A stretch of DNA of 64,000 nucleotides from Paraspadella gotoi (lineage: Eukaryota > Chaetognatha): positions 11,905,585 through 11,969,584 of the forward strand of contig CM119268.1 in the NCBI GenBank assembly GCA_051294375.1, given 5' to 3'. The notes beneath the pieces were generated by a model. It was not told the DNA's origin and searched no databases. It worked only from the letters and a program-made list of their open reading frames with translations. How positions within the stretch are numbered: the stretch's first letter is position 1; every line of letters starts with the position of its first letter. A program made the translations under genes and the position numbers. Positions 1 through 12,624 of the stretch are shown here, one piece after another.

Positions 1-700
1 GCATACAGGGGGCCACCCAAAAACTAGGCAGTAAAAAAATTGCCTGCCCCTCGGGGCCGCCCCTGCAGAGCAACACCCCGGAGGGGGGCCGGCCCAGACA
101 CCGCCCCCGGGGGGAAGCGATTCTGAAGGATGACATACTTGACAAAAATCAACCTGACAATATAATAAAAATAATAATATCAAAACTGCCCTTTTTTTTA
201 TAAACAAACGGTCATAAACAAACGGTCTTAAAACCGTAGCAACCGAAGCAGCTGCCCCTGTCCTTCATCGACGTCGTTCTCCCTCTCGAGAAACCGGGCA
301 AGGTGAAACGCCGATATCGAATCCACGGCCGTCGGACGTCGAGCCCTTTTCTCTCTCTACGGTCACGCCCACACTCCGCCACGAGCGTCGATACAATCAC
401 AAAGGCAAAGTCGCCGATTCACACATCTCAGTAAAAATCTCGGTTTCACTTTGAAAATTAAATCTCCGCAGATTTTTCATTAAAATTCAGACGTGAATTT
501 TTAAAAATCTCCGCGTTTCACGCTCCACGCGGCCAAGTCAAGAAACTCGACTCGACGATGAAGGATGAAAGTTTTTTTTTGTTTCTGAAACTGAAATTAA
601 TCTCCAAGGTAACCGACTCGCGTCTCGAGGCCCTAAGGATAATATTCTTTGTGTGACAAACTAATTTCACGCACCACCCGCTTATTACATCGTCGCAGGT
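1..700. other. Non-coding flank, no gene seen
   Basis: The first 125 bases are strikingly GC-rich, with short hairpins such as AGGCA...TGCCT, and then the sequence turns AT-rich. A short tandem duplication (ATAAACAAACGGTC) lies near 200-228. Positions 138-198 recur at 1066-1129. The only open frame (about 62 codons, minus strand) has no recognisable motif. Confidence 0.6.
138..198 (+). repeat. Direct repeat copy 1
   Basis: This copy contains GACAATATAA, ATAATAATATC and AAAACTGCCC followed by a T-run. The same order recurs at 1066-1129 with small indels, about 930 bp away. It may be a dispersed repeat or the tail of a retroelement; no family was recognised. Confidence 0.6.
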
Positions 701-880
701 NNNNNNNNNNNNNNNNNNNNNNNNNNNNNNNNNNNNNNNNNNNNNNNNNNNNNNNNNNNNNNNNNNNNNNNNNNNNNNNNNNNNNNNNNNNNNNNNNNNN
801 NNNNNNNNNNNNNNNNNNNNNNNNNNNNNNNNNNNNNNNNNNNNNNNNNNNNNNNNNNNNNNNNNNNNNNNNNNNNNNNN
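701..880. other. Assembly gap (N run)
   Basis: There are 180 N characters. Any reading frame through here is an artefact of the N run. Confidence 0.99.
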
Positions 881-1777
881 TTTTGTTCTCAGAAGACAAC
901 GGAATACAAAGCTTAAGCTTATTGTTTTTATTCTTTCTTATAACGGTCTAAAAAGGGCTTATTCGACTCAATTTTCTTTTTTAAATCCTTTTTCTTTCTC
1001 TTATCTAGTATAGTGATTTTCACATCATATTTAAGTCATTACTTAAGATTAGTTTTTCGCTTAGCCTTGAAACAAAACTGCACTCGACAATATAAAAAAT
1101 AATAATAATATCAAAACTGCCCTTTTTTTCTCAAAATTTACTTTAGACTAATTCATGTTTTCAAATTCTTTTAAAATAGTTATAAGCAAACTACTAATAT
1201 TTAATAAATAATATATACCGCCTCCCCCTTTTCTTATTGATCACGTCTCAAACGCCAAGGTGAGAAATATTGATGGGGTTTATCCATGGGGTGGTCCGTT
1301 CTCGTGTATCATTTATCGTTCATCATTTCCGGTTTGTCACTTCGGGATTAAGATAAAGGCGACGCGAGAGAAGAAGGTTGCCGTTTTGCTGAATATACGC
1401 ATTTTTTTCTCTCCGCTAAATCTCAAACTTGGCTTTTTGTGTAGTTATTTTGAATAATTTTATATAAAATAATTTAATAAATTAATAATTTTTTCGTTCC
1501 CTTTTTTTAAAATTTAGTATTTATGTCAAATATTCTTAGAAATATTCTTTGAAATATTATTCCACTTCATTGATAGGGAATGTCTATGAAAATTGTGTTA
1601 TACAACAAGCGCAATAATAAAAATCTATCCACGATTCATTTAATAAATTAAGCTAACTGTGTGAACACACCACTGAACATCTTGTAGATTTATGTCTCTT
1701 TGTTAGTGATGGAGTTTTTAAGTATTTTCCTCACATCTAAACTCTTCGATACATATTCGAATTAGATCGTGAATACG
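881..1777. other. AT-rich non-coding sequence
   Basis: The sequence is AT-rich and has no recognisable gene. It holds the second copy of the 138-198 direct repeat at 1066-1129. The one 65-codon open frame (1260-1457) shows no family motif and no splice context. Confidence 0.55.
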
Positions 1778-1925
1778 NNNNNNNNNNNNNNNNNNNNNNN
1801 NNNNNNNNNNNNNNNNNNNNNNNNNNNNNNNNNNNNNNNNNNNNNNNNNNNNNNNNNNNNNNNNNNNNNNNNNNNNNNNNNNNNNNNNNNNNNNNNNNNN
1901 NNNNNNNNNNNNNNNNNNNNNNNNN
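1778..1925. other. Assembly gap (N run)
   Basis: There are 148 N characters, ending directly against a (CT)n tract. The gap probably sits in an expanded microsatellite. Confidence 0.99.
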
Positions 1926-2060
1926 TCTCTCTCTCTCTCTCTCTCGCGCTCAACCCCAACACCCAAACCGCTGTGAAATAATTGCGGCATCAAAGGCAAC
2001 TGGTGCCATCGACTCATCATCGAGGCAGAAATCAAATTTAACCGTCGACACGGTGGGAAC

Positions 2061-2100
2061 GTCGACGAAGACGACGACGACGACGACGACGACGACGACA
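2061..2100 (+). repeat. (GAC)n trinucleotide repeat
   Basis: About 13 units of GAC/ACG. The same trinucleotide class recurs at 9947-9982 (TCG), 18000-18055 and in both inverted-repeat arms. Confidence 0.9.
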
Positions 2101-2946
2101 ACGATCACGAAGGGATAACGATTCTTTCCGTAAAGTGAATAACGATTAAAAAAACACGACACGATTACTTCACATTAAAAGGCTAAAGAAATATATTAAT
2201 ACAGTTATGTAGAATAGAGAAAGGAAAGGAACATAAAGTTCACCTCTTAAATCATTTAACACAAAACTGGTAAGACTGAAAGACAATTGCAGTAAAACGA
2301 CGAAACGACAAATCAAGTTTACCCTATTGCAACGACATCAATGGCTTCTCATAGCGTATAACCGAAAGTTTCTCAATTACCGAAGCGATTTCGACAACGC
2401 AGCCATTAACAGCATTTCCGTCATTAACGACTCTCGCACCATACACGCCATCAATTTAAATAAACGTCGCGACAGCCAATGAGAAGCGGAGAAAAAACAA
2501 AAGGTTCGTCCAATCAGAACGCGGCTCACTATTTTTTTTTCCTGCGAGGTCGGTTTTGGACTTGGCGCCACCGCGAGACAGAGACAGAGAGAGAGGGAGA
2601 GGTACAGACAGAGACAGAGAGAGAGAGAGAGAGACAAAGAACAGAAATGATTCTTTTTTTGTTACAATTTTTCCTCTTCTCCCGTTTATCACCGTCCGTG
2701 ACAAGGGTTTTGTTTAAATCCTGTATTGCGCGAAACCTATGTGAAATTCACAGCCAGGGTAAATTCACAATGGAATTGTGAAAGGAGGGGAGGCGGCTTC
2801 TTGGCTCAAATTGAAAGTTATTTTTGGAGGTCATCGCGACGAAAAAAGTTAGATATGCAAATGAGGAGCTGTGATGACGTCAATTCGACACCCACGGACG
2901 AAGCACCTGTCCCTCGAATGTCCCATTTCTATTCCCTGACCCTCGT

Positions 2947-2949
<3 letters not shown>

Positions 2950-3004
<55 letters not shown>
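2950..3004 (+). repeat. (CT)n microsatellite
   Basis: A pure CT dinucleotide run of about 27 units. It is one of more than twenty CT or GA tracts in the window. Confidence 0.97.
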
Positions 3005-3007
<3 letters not shown>

Positions 3008-3413
3008 CCTATCTCAATTTTTTTTTCTCTCTCTGTCGTTCTCTATTAAGTCTCACGCTCATAATATAAAAGATATTCCCTTAGTACTTGCATGTCTTCA
3101 TACTTTTCCCCCCTTTCTCTAAATCAACCATGTCTTTTCCTCTTTTCTTTTCCTCTTTCTCCCCGTGCCAAAGAACAGGACCATAAAGAGCGATCTTGAC
3201 AAATTAACAATTTGCGGTTACGAGCCTTTACTCTTTTTTTCTTTTTAATGAAACTGTATTCAAGCTATTTTTTACAGTGAAATCCCAGTGGACAAAGTTT
3301 AAAGCCTCGGCGCCAGACAACAACGAGGAGGAAAGAAGGAAAGAAATTTTTTTAAAATAGAATTTATTAAAAAAAAGTTTAAAAAAAAGTAATTTATGAA
3401 AAGGATTTTATTT

Positions 3414-3420
<7 letters not shown>

Positions 3421-3458
<38 letters not shown>
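3421..3458 (+). repeat. (GA)n microsatellite
   Basis: A run of about 19 GA units flanked by A-runs, in AT-rich DNA. Confidence 0.97.
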
Positions 3459-3462
<4 letters not shown>

Positions 3463-4669
3463 AAAAGCCGCATTCGTCCTCGCGAGGTTTTTTTTCTTTT
3501 TTTCTTTTTTCATTTTCATTTTTTCTTTTTTCTTTTTTATTTATTTTTTTTTAATAGCGAGATGTCCTTTTATTTCGTCATACGTTTTCATTACGCAATA
3601 CTAAGCGGACGTCGGATTTAATGATAATTCATTGGATGATTTCTCGTTAATGAGGATCGCGTCGGGGAAAAAGTATCGTGCGGCCGAATTTGTTAAAAAA
3701 TAGAACGTGGGAGGATGATAATTCCGCTCCTTTTTTACCAAATAGATAACGACGATGTGTTGTTGATTGATGTTGATGTTGATTTAATTAAAATTTGTTA
3801 AATTGATCAAGAGGAGGAAAACATTTTTTGGCGAAACTATCACTAATAGTCTCAGAAATATCTTGATTCTTGAAGAGCGACCGCAATAGTCACGTATTTT
3901 TTAGGAAAGAAAAGTGGAAAAATATATCTGCGTGGCACATTGCCCACATTCTCTACGAAGATTCGCGATTTCAGAATTTGCTACTAGTGAGGCGACAGTT
4001 TTTGATAATTTATATGTTTATAACTTTGTTAAATCAATTTTTGAAACCCTTCCCCCAATTTTTATTAACGTATAAAAAAAACCAAACTGCTTTTATAATT
4101 TTCCTTACTTGTCGTTTACATCAAACAGTAGAATCTTATCAAATCATCTCTAATTTCGTCGGAACTACGTAGTTCCAGGAACAAAAAAAAAACCCGAAAT
4201 AAAAAGAAAGAACATTCGTTTCGTAAACTCCCATTCGAAATCAATTTTAGCAAGCCTGGTCAAAAACAAAATTAAAAAAATTTGACATCGAACCATCCGA
4301 CGTTCAACGCCGTCTTGTCACCGGTAATCCTCGCAGTTTCCCCTAGTCCCCATACCCAGCCGCGCCTTCCGTACCCCCCCGTAACCGGCCCCCACTCGTC
4401 TTGACTGCCGCTACCAGGAATCCATAAACGTCGTTTTGTCTCTCAAACTTTTTCGGTCCCCGAATTATTGCTCTTCGCTCCAGTCGATTATTGTCGACAG
4501 ACTGAACCGTTCTGTCCGTTCCGTCCGTGTCCGTCTGTCCGTTCAAGTATCGACCCAGCATTCGTTTGGTCGTCTGTCGTACCGCCCTTTTGGCGTGTTT
4601 GCGAATTCCCTGTTTGCCGTCAGCACACTCTGCCCCGTGCTCTTCACTCTCTCATCTCTCTGCTATGCC

Positions 4670-4950
4670 CTCCTCTCTCTCTCTCTCTCTCTCTCTCTAC
4701 GATCTCACTCTCATCCTCTCCTCTCTCTCTCCGCTGTCGCGCCGACCGTCGTCCGGAGTCTTCACCGTGCCGCCGGACAGGGATTGTACCGGTTAATAAT
4801 GATGAAATCATTTTTTTGTTCAAAGAACCGCCCACCTTGACGTTTTGGAGACTAAGAGAGACTAGCAGACTAGAGAGAGAGAGAGAGAGAGAAGAGAGAG
4901 AGATGAGACGAGAGAGAGAGAGAGCAGAGAGAGAGAGAGAGAGAACAATC
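4670..4950. repeat. CT tract facing GA tract
   Basis: A CT-rich tract (about 4672-4735) is followed within about 140 bp by GA-rich tracts (about 4872-4945). As inverted dinucleotide runs they could pair as a hairpin arm when single stranded. Confidence 0.7.
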
Positions 4951-6283
4951 TCGTCCTTTACACATCAGAGTCCTGCACCGTTCGTTATTCGGAAAAGGCA
5001 AATAACGGAAAACTCTGTCGTTTGGAGTATACTTCTTGGTTGAAAAGAGCGCTTTAAATCTTAAAATAAAATATCTACTTAAGATTATATTGTAAGAAAA
5101 TTACTTCTGTGGTAACTTAAAAATTTCACAATTGGAAAACAAATTAAATTTCTGATATTTTAAAAAGAATCGAAACAAATGAACAGGATACTCTGACTCT
5201 ATTGTTGGTCTAACGACAAGCGACAACAAAGCACAACAGCCACGAGAAAAACCATTCTGACAAAGTCTAAGCTGAAATTTAAAGACCTTCGATTCCGCTT
5301 TTACTCCCTTTCTTCTGCTCTCTCGCTCTGCTCCTATATCTTCCTCTCTCTCATCTCTCGTCTCTCTCGTCTCTCTCTCTCTCTCTTCTCTCTCTGCTCT
5401 GTCTTTCTTACGTCATCTCTGTCCTCCTTATCGCCTTTCATTTTCTTCTCTGTACTTTACATTCTCGCATTGAAACTAATTCTGGCTCATGCTTCTATCT
5501 CGTCATTTTGTTTTACAAGGAATTTTCTATCTTATCTGTTGACATTACAACGCTTTTTTTTCCTTCTTTTTTAAATCCCTGTTTATCTCATGGGTAAAAA
5601 TCTATCCTCATCCTGATATCTTATTTCTTTTCTGCCTCTCTCTCTCGTCTCTCATCTCTTTCTCTCGTGCATCTTTCCTGCTCGTGCCTCTCTCTCATCT
5701 CATCTCTCTCTCATCTCCATGCTCTCTCTCATCTCTCTCTCTTCTCTTCTCATCGTCTCTTCTCTCTCTCTCTCTCTCCAACCTACGATGCTCTGCATTC
5801 GCGATAGTTCGTTTTCAATGCTTTCTTTCAATTTCATTTCATGCATGGAGGAATTGTGTGCGACTTATTTGTGATGCATTGAATTTTGTTTCAACTTAGA
5901 CGAGTTTTTTCCTACTGTGATGATTTTCGTCGTCGTCGTTTTTGTCGTCGTCGTCGTTAACAGGCTAGAATCTCATTTTCCTCATTTCCTATCGTAATAG
6001 TAGTCCCGCCATTGTCATAATTTTAGTAATCTTTTATATTTTAACTTAAAACTGATACCCCCCCAAAAAATATTGATGAACCAGAACTTTATCAATCTTC
6101 TCTTTTAAGGGGACGGTCCTCTTATTTCAAATCATTCACGATCTTTTTTTTTTCTTTCTTTCTTCCTCTTTTTATATTATTTTTTTTTTGATTGGAAGCA
6201 ATTTCGAGACTCAAGATCCGTCGGCGCAAAAATGACCCTTGAGATTTTTTCGCAACATATTCGAGATGCCCCACTTAGAGCGG

Positions 6284-6362
6284 GGAGTAAGAGGAGGAGG
6301 AGGAGAAGGAGGAGGAGGAGGAGGAGGANNNNNNNNNNNNNNNNNNNNNNNNNAGGAAGGGG
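6284..6362 (+). repeat. (GGA)n tract with gap
   Basis: A GGA/GGAGAA purine repeat is interrupted by a 25-N gap at 6329-6353. The gap probably reflects an unresolved repeat length. Confidence 0.85.
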
Positions 6363-6434
6363 AAATGGAGGAAAAAAGATGCAAGACAGAAACACTAGTA
6401 AAATACAGCTTAACACTTTTTTAGTTGATAGAAG

Positions 6435-7440
6435 AAGAACATAGGATAGAAAACGACAATACTATTCATTAAACATAAAATGTAGGTGAAAAGAAGAGCT
6501 GGAGAAGAAAAGAAAAGTCGATGGATTAACAAAATGAAGAAAAATAATAAAATAATGGAGTAAAAAAAAAAAAGAAAAACGTGACAAAAGAAACAGGAGA
6601 AAAGAAGAAGGAGAAATAATGACGAGTCTAAAACGATAAAATAGGGACACATCGCACAATATGGTAGAGGAAGACATAGGAAGAAAACGACATATATCTT
6701 AACATAAAATGTAGGTGAAAAGAAGAGCTGGAGAAGAAAAAGAAGTCGAATGGATTAACAAAATGNNNNNNNNNNNNNNNNNNNNNNNNNNNNNNNNNNN
6801 NNNNNNNNNNNNNNNNNNNNNNNNNNNNNNNNNNNNNNNNNNNNNNNNNNNNNNNNNNNNNNNNNNNNNNNNNNNNNNNNNNNNNNNNNNNNNNNNNNNN
6901 NNNNNNNNNNNNNNNNNNNNNNNNNNNNNNNNNNNNNNNNNNNNNNNNNNNNNNNNNNNNNNNNNNNNNNNNNNNNNNNNNNNNNNNNNNNNNNNNNNNN
7001 NNNNNNNNNNNNNNNNNNNNNNNNNNNNNNNNNNNNNNNNNNNNNNNNNNNNNNNNNNNNNNNNNNNNNAAATAGGACACAAAGGAGAGATAGGAGAAAA
7101 GATAAAAAACAATGAGAAATAGAGATAGAAAAAGAAAAAACAAAAGAAAAAGAAGAAAAAGAAAAAACAGAAGAAATAGAAGTAGAAAAAAACCGGAGAA
7201 AGAGAAGGGAAAAAAGATCAAAAAAAGGAGAAATAGAAGGAGAAAAAGAAGAAAACAAGGAGAAATAGAAGGAGAAAAAGAAGAAAACAAGGAGAAATAG
7301 AAGTAGAAAAAGAAGAAAACAAGGAGAAATAGAAGGAGAAAAAGAAGAAAACAAGGAGAAATAGAAGTAGAAAAAGAAGAAAACTAGGAGAAAGAGAAGT
7401 AGAAAGAGGGGAAAAAGAAAAAAAAAGAAAGGAACGACAG
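6435..7440 (+). repeat. Purine-rich tandem repeat block with gap
   Basis: The top strand is almost entirely A and G. A block at about 6465-6535 recurs at about 6694-6765, a spacing near 229 bp, with the landmarks TGTAGGTGAAAAGAAGAGC and GGATTAACAAAATG in both. The second copy runs into a 304-N gap (6766-7069). Downstream, about 7225-7395, a unit of roughly 32 bp (GGAGAAATAGAAG then GAAAAAGAAGAAAACAA) repeats about five times. The open frames here are lysine/arginine or phenylalanine/leucine runs and are not credible proteins. Confidence 0.85.
6766..7069. other. Assembly gap (N run)
   Basis: 304 N characters inside the purine-rich tandem repeat. Confidence 0.99.
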
Positions 7441-7482
7441 ACGAGGAGGATTTCTAGTTGAAAGGGAAGGTCAATTGGCCGA

Positions 7483-7714
7483 NNNNNNNNNNNNNNNNNN
7501 NNNNNNNNNNNNNNNNNNNNNNNNNNNNNNNNNNNNNNNNNNNNNNNNNNNNNNNNNNNNNNNNNNNNNNNNNNNNNNNNNNNNNNNNNNNNNNNNNNNN
7601 NNNNNNNNNNNNNNNNNNNNNNNNNNNNNNNNNNNNNNNNNNNNNNNNNNNNNNNNNNNNNNNNNNNNNNNNNNNNNNNNNNNNNNNNNNNNNNNNNNNN
7701 NNNNNNNNNNNNNN
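7483..7714. other. Assembly gap (N run)
   Basis: 232 N characters at the end of the purine-rich block. Confidence 0.99.
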
Positions 7715-9039
7715 TAAATTATTTTTTAAGTGTGGAACAAATTTCGATAGTTTATCTCTGAAATAATGTAATAAAAACATTTTTTTAAATTATTAAGCTT
7801 AAAATTCTTCTGCTGCATGCCCCAAATCCGAATCTTCATCCAAATACTTTTTTGCATATTCTCACGCTTCATCCTATTTAATTCAAAGTCTGACTTAATC
7901 TCGCTTTCAATTTCAAATCCGTTCGTTTTTTCGCGTAAAAGGTAAGTTAAGCAATCGGTTTGACTCTTCCTCTCCGGGGAATTCGACGAACGCTGTTCAG
8001 TGACCACCCAGCGCGCCAAAGTTGCCCTCGTCTTTTTCTTCCCGCAGCCACGCCCACGAATGGCCACGCCCTCTACGAGGGACACGCCTCTATACTTTCT
8101 CATCTGCGTAACAGTGAGAATTGGGTCATTCCTTTTTCATTCTTTCTTTTCTTTTCTTTGTTTTTCCCCCTTTTTTCCGTCTTATATTTTAATCTTTCTC
8201 CTTTGAATTCCATTTTTTTTCTCTTTTATTTTCTTTTTCGTCTGTTTTTCACTGCGAGTCAAAAGTGAGATCAACTTTATCGGAGAAAAAGAAAAAAAAA
8301 ACTTTGTTTTGGTGCGAGTGAATTATGTTGGTGGGGCGTGCGAGGGCGCTTCGTGCGAACATGGCGCCTGACCGCGTTGCACGCAGGTCGCCGATAAACG
8401 CCGATTTCTAGCGGCAGTGCCACCCGCGGTCGCAGCGGGCGTGATTTGACAAGACCGAAATGAGCTCCACCCCCTAACGCAGTATGAGGTGCTAGCCTCG
8501 GTGATTGAGCAATGAGCTTACAGATTATTAGCAGATGATTGAGTCGGATCATGACTCTGGCCATATTTTCTAAAAGATCTCCATTTCAGCTGAATTTAGT
8601 TTTAAGATTAGGTTATTAAGGTGTATTGGTAGGGGATAATGTTTAGGATTAGAGCTTAGGATTAAGGATTAAAATCAGGTATTATTGTTAGGGTTTGGAG
8701 AAAGCATTAAGTAATAGATGAAGGTTAGATCTTAAGTTTAGGGGCGCTTTCGGAAAATAATTCTCATGAATCTACCTTGAATAAAAACCAATCTTTGCGC
8801 AACATAGAAAGCAATGAGCCGTAAGTAATAAGGTGCCGAAGGAATATTAAGAAATGTCGCTTTCATGAGACTGAAGGTGCCAAACCTCAATTAAATCTGC
8901 GAGCCACCCTTGACGCCAACCGCCAAGTCGGCGTCAACTGGAGCAGGAGACAGGCGCAATTAATCTCATCCTCTCTCTTTCCTCTCTCCTCTCTCTCTCC
9001 TCTCCTCTCTCTCTCTCTCTCTTCTCTCTCTCTCGGCTC

Positions 9040-9072
<33 letters not shown>

Positions 9073-9340
9073 TGAAAATCCAGTCGGGGGCTGCTTCCAG
9101 ACGACAGGATGGCGTCTGGAAACGAAGGACCCGTCGTCGTCGTCATTGTGGTCGTCGTCTTCATTATCGTCGTCATCACTCGCGCTGGAGGTTCTTTTAT
9201 CGGAAATAACATAGACAGTCAGAGGAACATTTATCGGAAAAACTTTAAAAGTAATTGTTCTTTGAAAATATTTAGAACATCTACAACACAGTAAAACTAC
9301 CGGCCTCATTCTCATCTCTTTCTGGTCGAAACGACGAAAC
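7715..9340. other. Intergenic sequence, no gene seen
   Basis: A GC-richer island lies at about 8320-8470, and a CT-rich tract at about 8968-9073. The 95-codon and 125-codon minus-strand open frames show no known domain. Degenerate GGATTA/TTAGG words near 8590-8740 are not an ordered telomeric array. Confidence 0.5.
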
Positions 9341-9851
9341 CAGGGACGTGTAGAGGGGTGGACAATGGACACCCTACACAAAGCCGCGAGGCCCGGGATC
9401 CACGGGGACAATCCATTAAAATAAAAAATATATATATAAAAAGGAAAAAAAATATATTATTAGACATTGTGTGAATGCTTTCTTTCGTTGAGTTTTAGAA
9501 TTAGTTTGTGAGAATAAAATTTTTGTATTTTGTTTCGACTAAAAATTGTTGTTTGTAAACAAAATACAAAAAAAAAATATTATTAAAATTTTTTAAGGTC
9601 AATTAATAAATGAATATTATTGGTTCCAAACTTTGAATGCTTATATTAAAAAAAATTTAAAAAAATAGCATTAATTTTTTTTAAATTCTACAGATATAAC
9701 AATAAATGATTGTTTGTTTATGATAAGGCAGAATATAGAACTTTATTAACACTTTGCCTCATATTAACTAATTTCTTATAATGGAGAAATAATTCGAGGG
9801 GGCGACAAAAAAGATTTGTAGAGGGTCCCACCATTTTTCTACACGCCCCTG
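9341..9851. mobile_element. Non-autonomous hAT-like element (MITE)
   Basis: The 511-bp segment begins CAGGGACGTGTAGA and ends TCTACACGCCCCTG. These are inverted copies of each other with one mismatch, and both begin with the CAGGG-type end common in hAT transposons. The 8 bases before it (GACGAAAC) and the 8 after it (GACGAGAC) match at 7 of 8, consistent with the 8-bp target duplication of hAT elements. The interior is AT-rich and has no transposase frame, so the copy is non-autonomous. The family assignment is inferred from the ends and the duplication length. Confidence 0.75.
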
Positions 9852-9948
9852 GACGAGACACAATGTATACTTTTACGATTACGACCCCCGAAAACTAAGA
9901 CGTATCTCGGAATTAACCCCTGGATCCAACGTCATCCATTAACAGTCA

Positions 9949-9983
<35 letters not shown>

Positions 9984-11169
9984 TCTAACGAAAGTCCTAT
10001 CTCAAATTTCTGTTTTAATTGTTTTGCGAATTCGAAAGAAATTTCCGTTGTTTGCTTTCGAGTTAATCGCCCACGCAGGATTCGGACTGTGTGTGTGAAG
10101 GGATAAAAATATATATATATGCTACTTACTATATATACTTACTTACTATAAAGTTTTGCATTCAAGATAAAAATTTACAACAAAACTACTCAAAGAAAAA
10201 GAGTCTTCTAAGTTTTAACTATATTGATTTAAAGTAGTTAGTACATGATAAGAACGAAACAATTGAGACTCAACGACTCGTGTATAAAAACTATACGAAG
10301 ATATTACGAGTGCCTATTTTTAGACGGTTGGTATTGAGCCGTGTGACGACAAATACAATCCATTTCCCCCCCCCATTTCCCGATAAAATTATTCCATGAG
10401 AAATAATTCAAATACAATTCCGCTCCGACTCTCATAGTTAATTGATATTTCCTCTTCTTAACAACAAGTTTCGGAAGTTACAAGTTTCAAGTGCGCTACA
10501 AACAAATCTCTCAATTCGTTCACTCTCTCTCTCTCTCTCTTCATCCAAAAATGTCAAAAAATCCGAGGAACTTCGATTCTCTTTCCTCTTTTTATATACG
10601 ATCCATTACTAAATATAAAAAAAAAACAGCCATCCCGAATTTAGCCTGGGAAAAAAAATAGGAGATTTTATGCGCGATCACGAAGAGAAAACAAAATCCA
10701 AAGTGACGCTCTGCCAGGTGTGAAAAGGGGACGAGAGAGAGAGAGAGAGACAAAGACAGAAATATTTGCCGATGTTTGGATGACGAGGAATTATGCTAAG
10801 TAGAACTACAATTCGGCAGGATCTCCAAACCAAAACCTACTCAATGAAATCTTCATCAAGTTTTGGCGAGTATTTGGAAAATATTTGACCATAGATTGAA
10901 TCTCGCGTATTCGTTCACTAAATATATGTAAATGAAACCACGTATAAATTTTTAAAAAATACATATGAACGGGATTAAGAAAATTGGATAATGGATATCC
11001 GTAAATGAACTTGCTTCATACGCAGTTACGCACATTAATTATTTTCAGTCATTTTCCCGTCTGTCTCGATCATTCACGCGAAATAACGAAACATTGTTTT
11101 CCTAATTATTTAGGAGAATTCAAGATTACACGCTTATCATTGACACACTTTTCAGTTAGATCGAAGTTT

Positions 11170-11235
<66 letters not shown>

Positions 11236-12154
11236 TCTCTTCTCTCTCTCTCTCTTCTCTCATCTCTCTCACTCTTTCTTATTTCTCTTGTTCTCTCTCG
11301 GGTCACTCGAAGGCAGTTCTGTGTTCTTTTGTTTACCAATAAATGGGACGGAAACTTTTTAAAGATGTTTGTTGCCATCTGTAGATCCAGGCAACATTGC
11401 AAAACAAAATAACACCTTTCATTTACGAAAAAATACTACTACTATATACATATTTATATTAAATTTTTCTTTTCTTATCTATTAAAAAATCAGAAAATTA
11501 ATTTTGAAAGGTTTACTATATCAAAAAATTACAACTTTTTGTTTGTGAAATAATATTTAAAACAATCGAGAAAGAGTTTGATGTGCAAAAAATTAGTAGT
11601 AACTAATGGAGCTAACGATATTTGATATTTAATATTTTATATATTTTTGTTTGATATTTGATTTTTTTTTGTTTTTCTACTTGCAAACATTAATTTAAAT
11701 GACTTCGAAATGAAACCTTGGAAAGCCTTGTAACAGTAATTTGCAATCGTAAAACATTTATTTGATAGCTTATTTATAGAATGAATGGATAAGTTTTAAT
11801 TTGGTTGTACAAATTTCATACTAAATCCGTCCCAAAACCGAATCCGGATTTTGAAAAAAAAAAATCGAAACGGATCTTCCGCGAATCTCGGTGAACAGGT
11901 GCTACGAAATGTCACAGAAATGTTTTTCACTCGTCCTTTCAATCTTTTTGGCTGCTAAAACTTTTCATTCGCTAAAAGAGACAAAATATTATTTCGAATT
12001 CCTTTCTTTTCCAGTAATTTTTTTTTTTCAGTTGGCACTAAATCGAAATATATCGGAATTCAATTACTTTTACTTATATCTAATATCTATAAAATTCTTT
12101 CCTGGAAGTTACACATAACTCTCTCTCTCTCCTCTCCTCTCTCTCCTCTTCACT

Positions 12155-12230
<76 letters not shown>

Positions 12231-12624
12231 TCTGATTCTCGTGCCTCAATCGCAGCTTTTTTCCCCAAGAAACGCAGTCAGCGAAATCTTAATCCATGAC
12301 TTTTTCATGTTGGGATTCCATTTGCCAGCGGCCGACCAACCGATCAACGGACCAACGGACCAACCGACCAACCGAGATGCCGTCGATTCGATGAAGCAAA
12401 AAATTTGTACCAAATAAAATTCCAAGAATTTTTTCGGCACTTCTCTATTCATTAACAGAGGAATATATGCATAAAATTATATGTCATGCACGTCATGCAG
12501 CCAGAATAAAATCTCAATCGCGCATGACATGACTTCTAGACGGGACATTCTTGGCCGCATGACACGAAACGATTCGAAACGAAACGATAGCCAGGGAAAC
12601 AGAAAACAAATTCGAGCCCTGAAG
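9852..12624. other. AT-rich intergenic sequence upstream of ninein, no gene seen
   Basis: The segment contains (TCG)n at 9947-9982, a short (GA)n near 10733-10750, CT-rich tracts at about 11176-11275 and 12119-12232, and an ACCAACGG/ACCAACCG tandem 8-mer near 12331-12375. Open frames are short or microsatellite-derived. The last few hundred bases may contain the ninein promoter. Confidence 0.55.
12119..12232 (+). repeat. CT-rich microsatellite
   Basis: A composite CT tract with a pure run of more than 25 units, roughly 490-600 bp upstream of the ninein start codon. Confidence 0.95.

Larger units (their letters stand above)
1926..6328. other. Microsatellite-rich intergenic region, no gene seen
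   Basis: The region holds (CT)n at 1926-1944, (GAC)n at 2061-2100, GA-rich sequence near 2580-2635, (CT)n at 2950-3004, (GA)n at 3421-3458, CT then GA tracts at 4670-4950, and CT-rich blocks near 5340-5400 and 5690-5780. A moderately GC-rich patch at 4310-4560 has clusters of CCGT/CCGTCC but no exon with clear splice sites. The open frames are serine/leucine or arginine/glutamate runs generated by the microsatellites. Confidence 0.6.

Noticed and set aside
4436-5043. 134- and 191-codon plus-strand frames
   Set aside because: Their length comes from CT and GA microsatellites; the remainder shows no domain.
8277-8564. 95-codon minus-strand frame in a GC-rich island
   Set aside because: No recognisable motif and no splice partners; GC-rich islands are stop-poor by chance.
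8590-8740. TTAGG/GGATTA words suggesting arthropod telomeric repeat
   Set aside because: Units are irregular and not tandem; ordinary AT-rich sequence.
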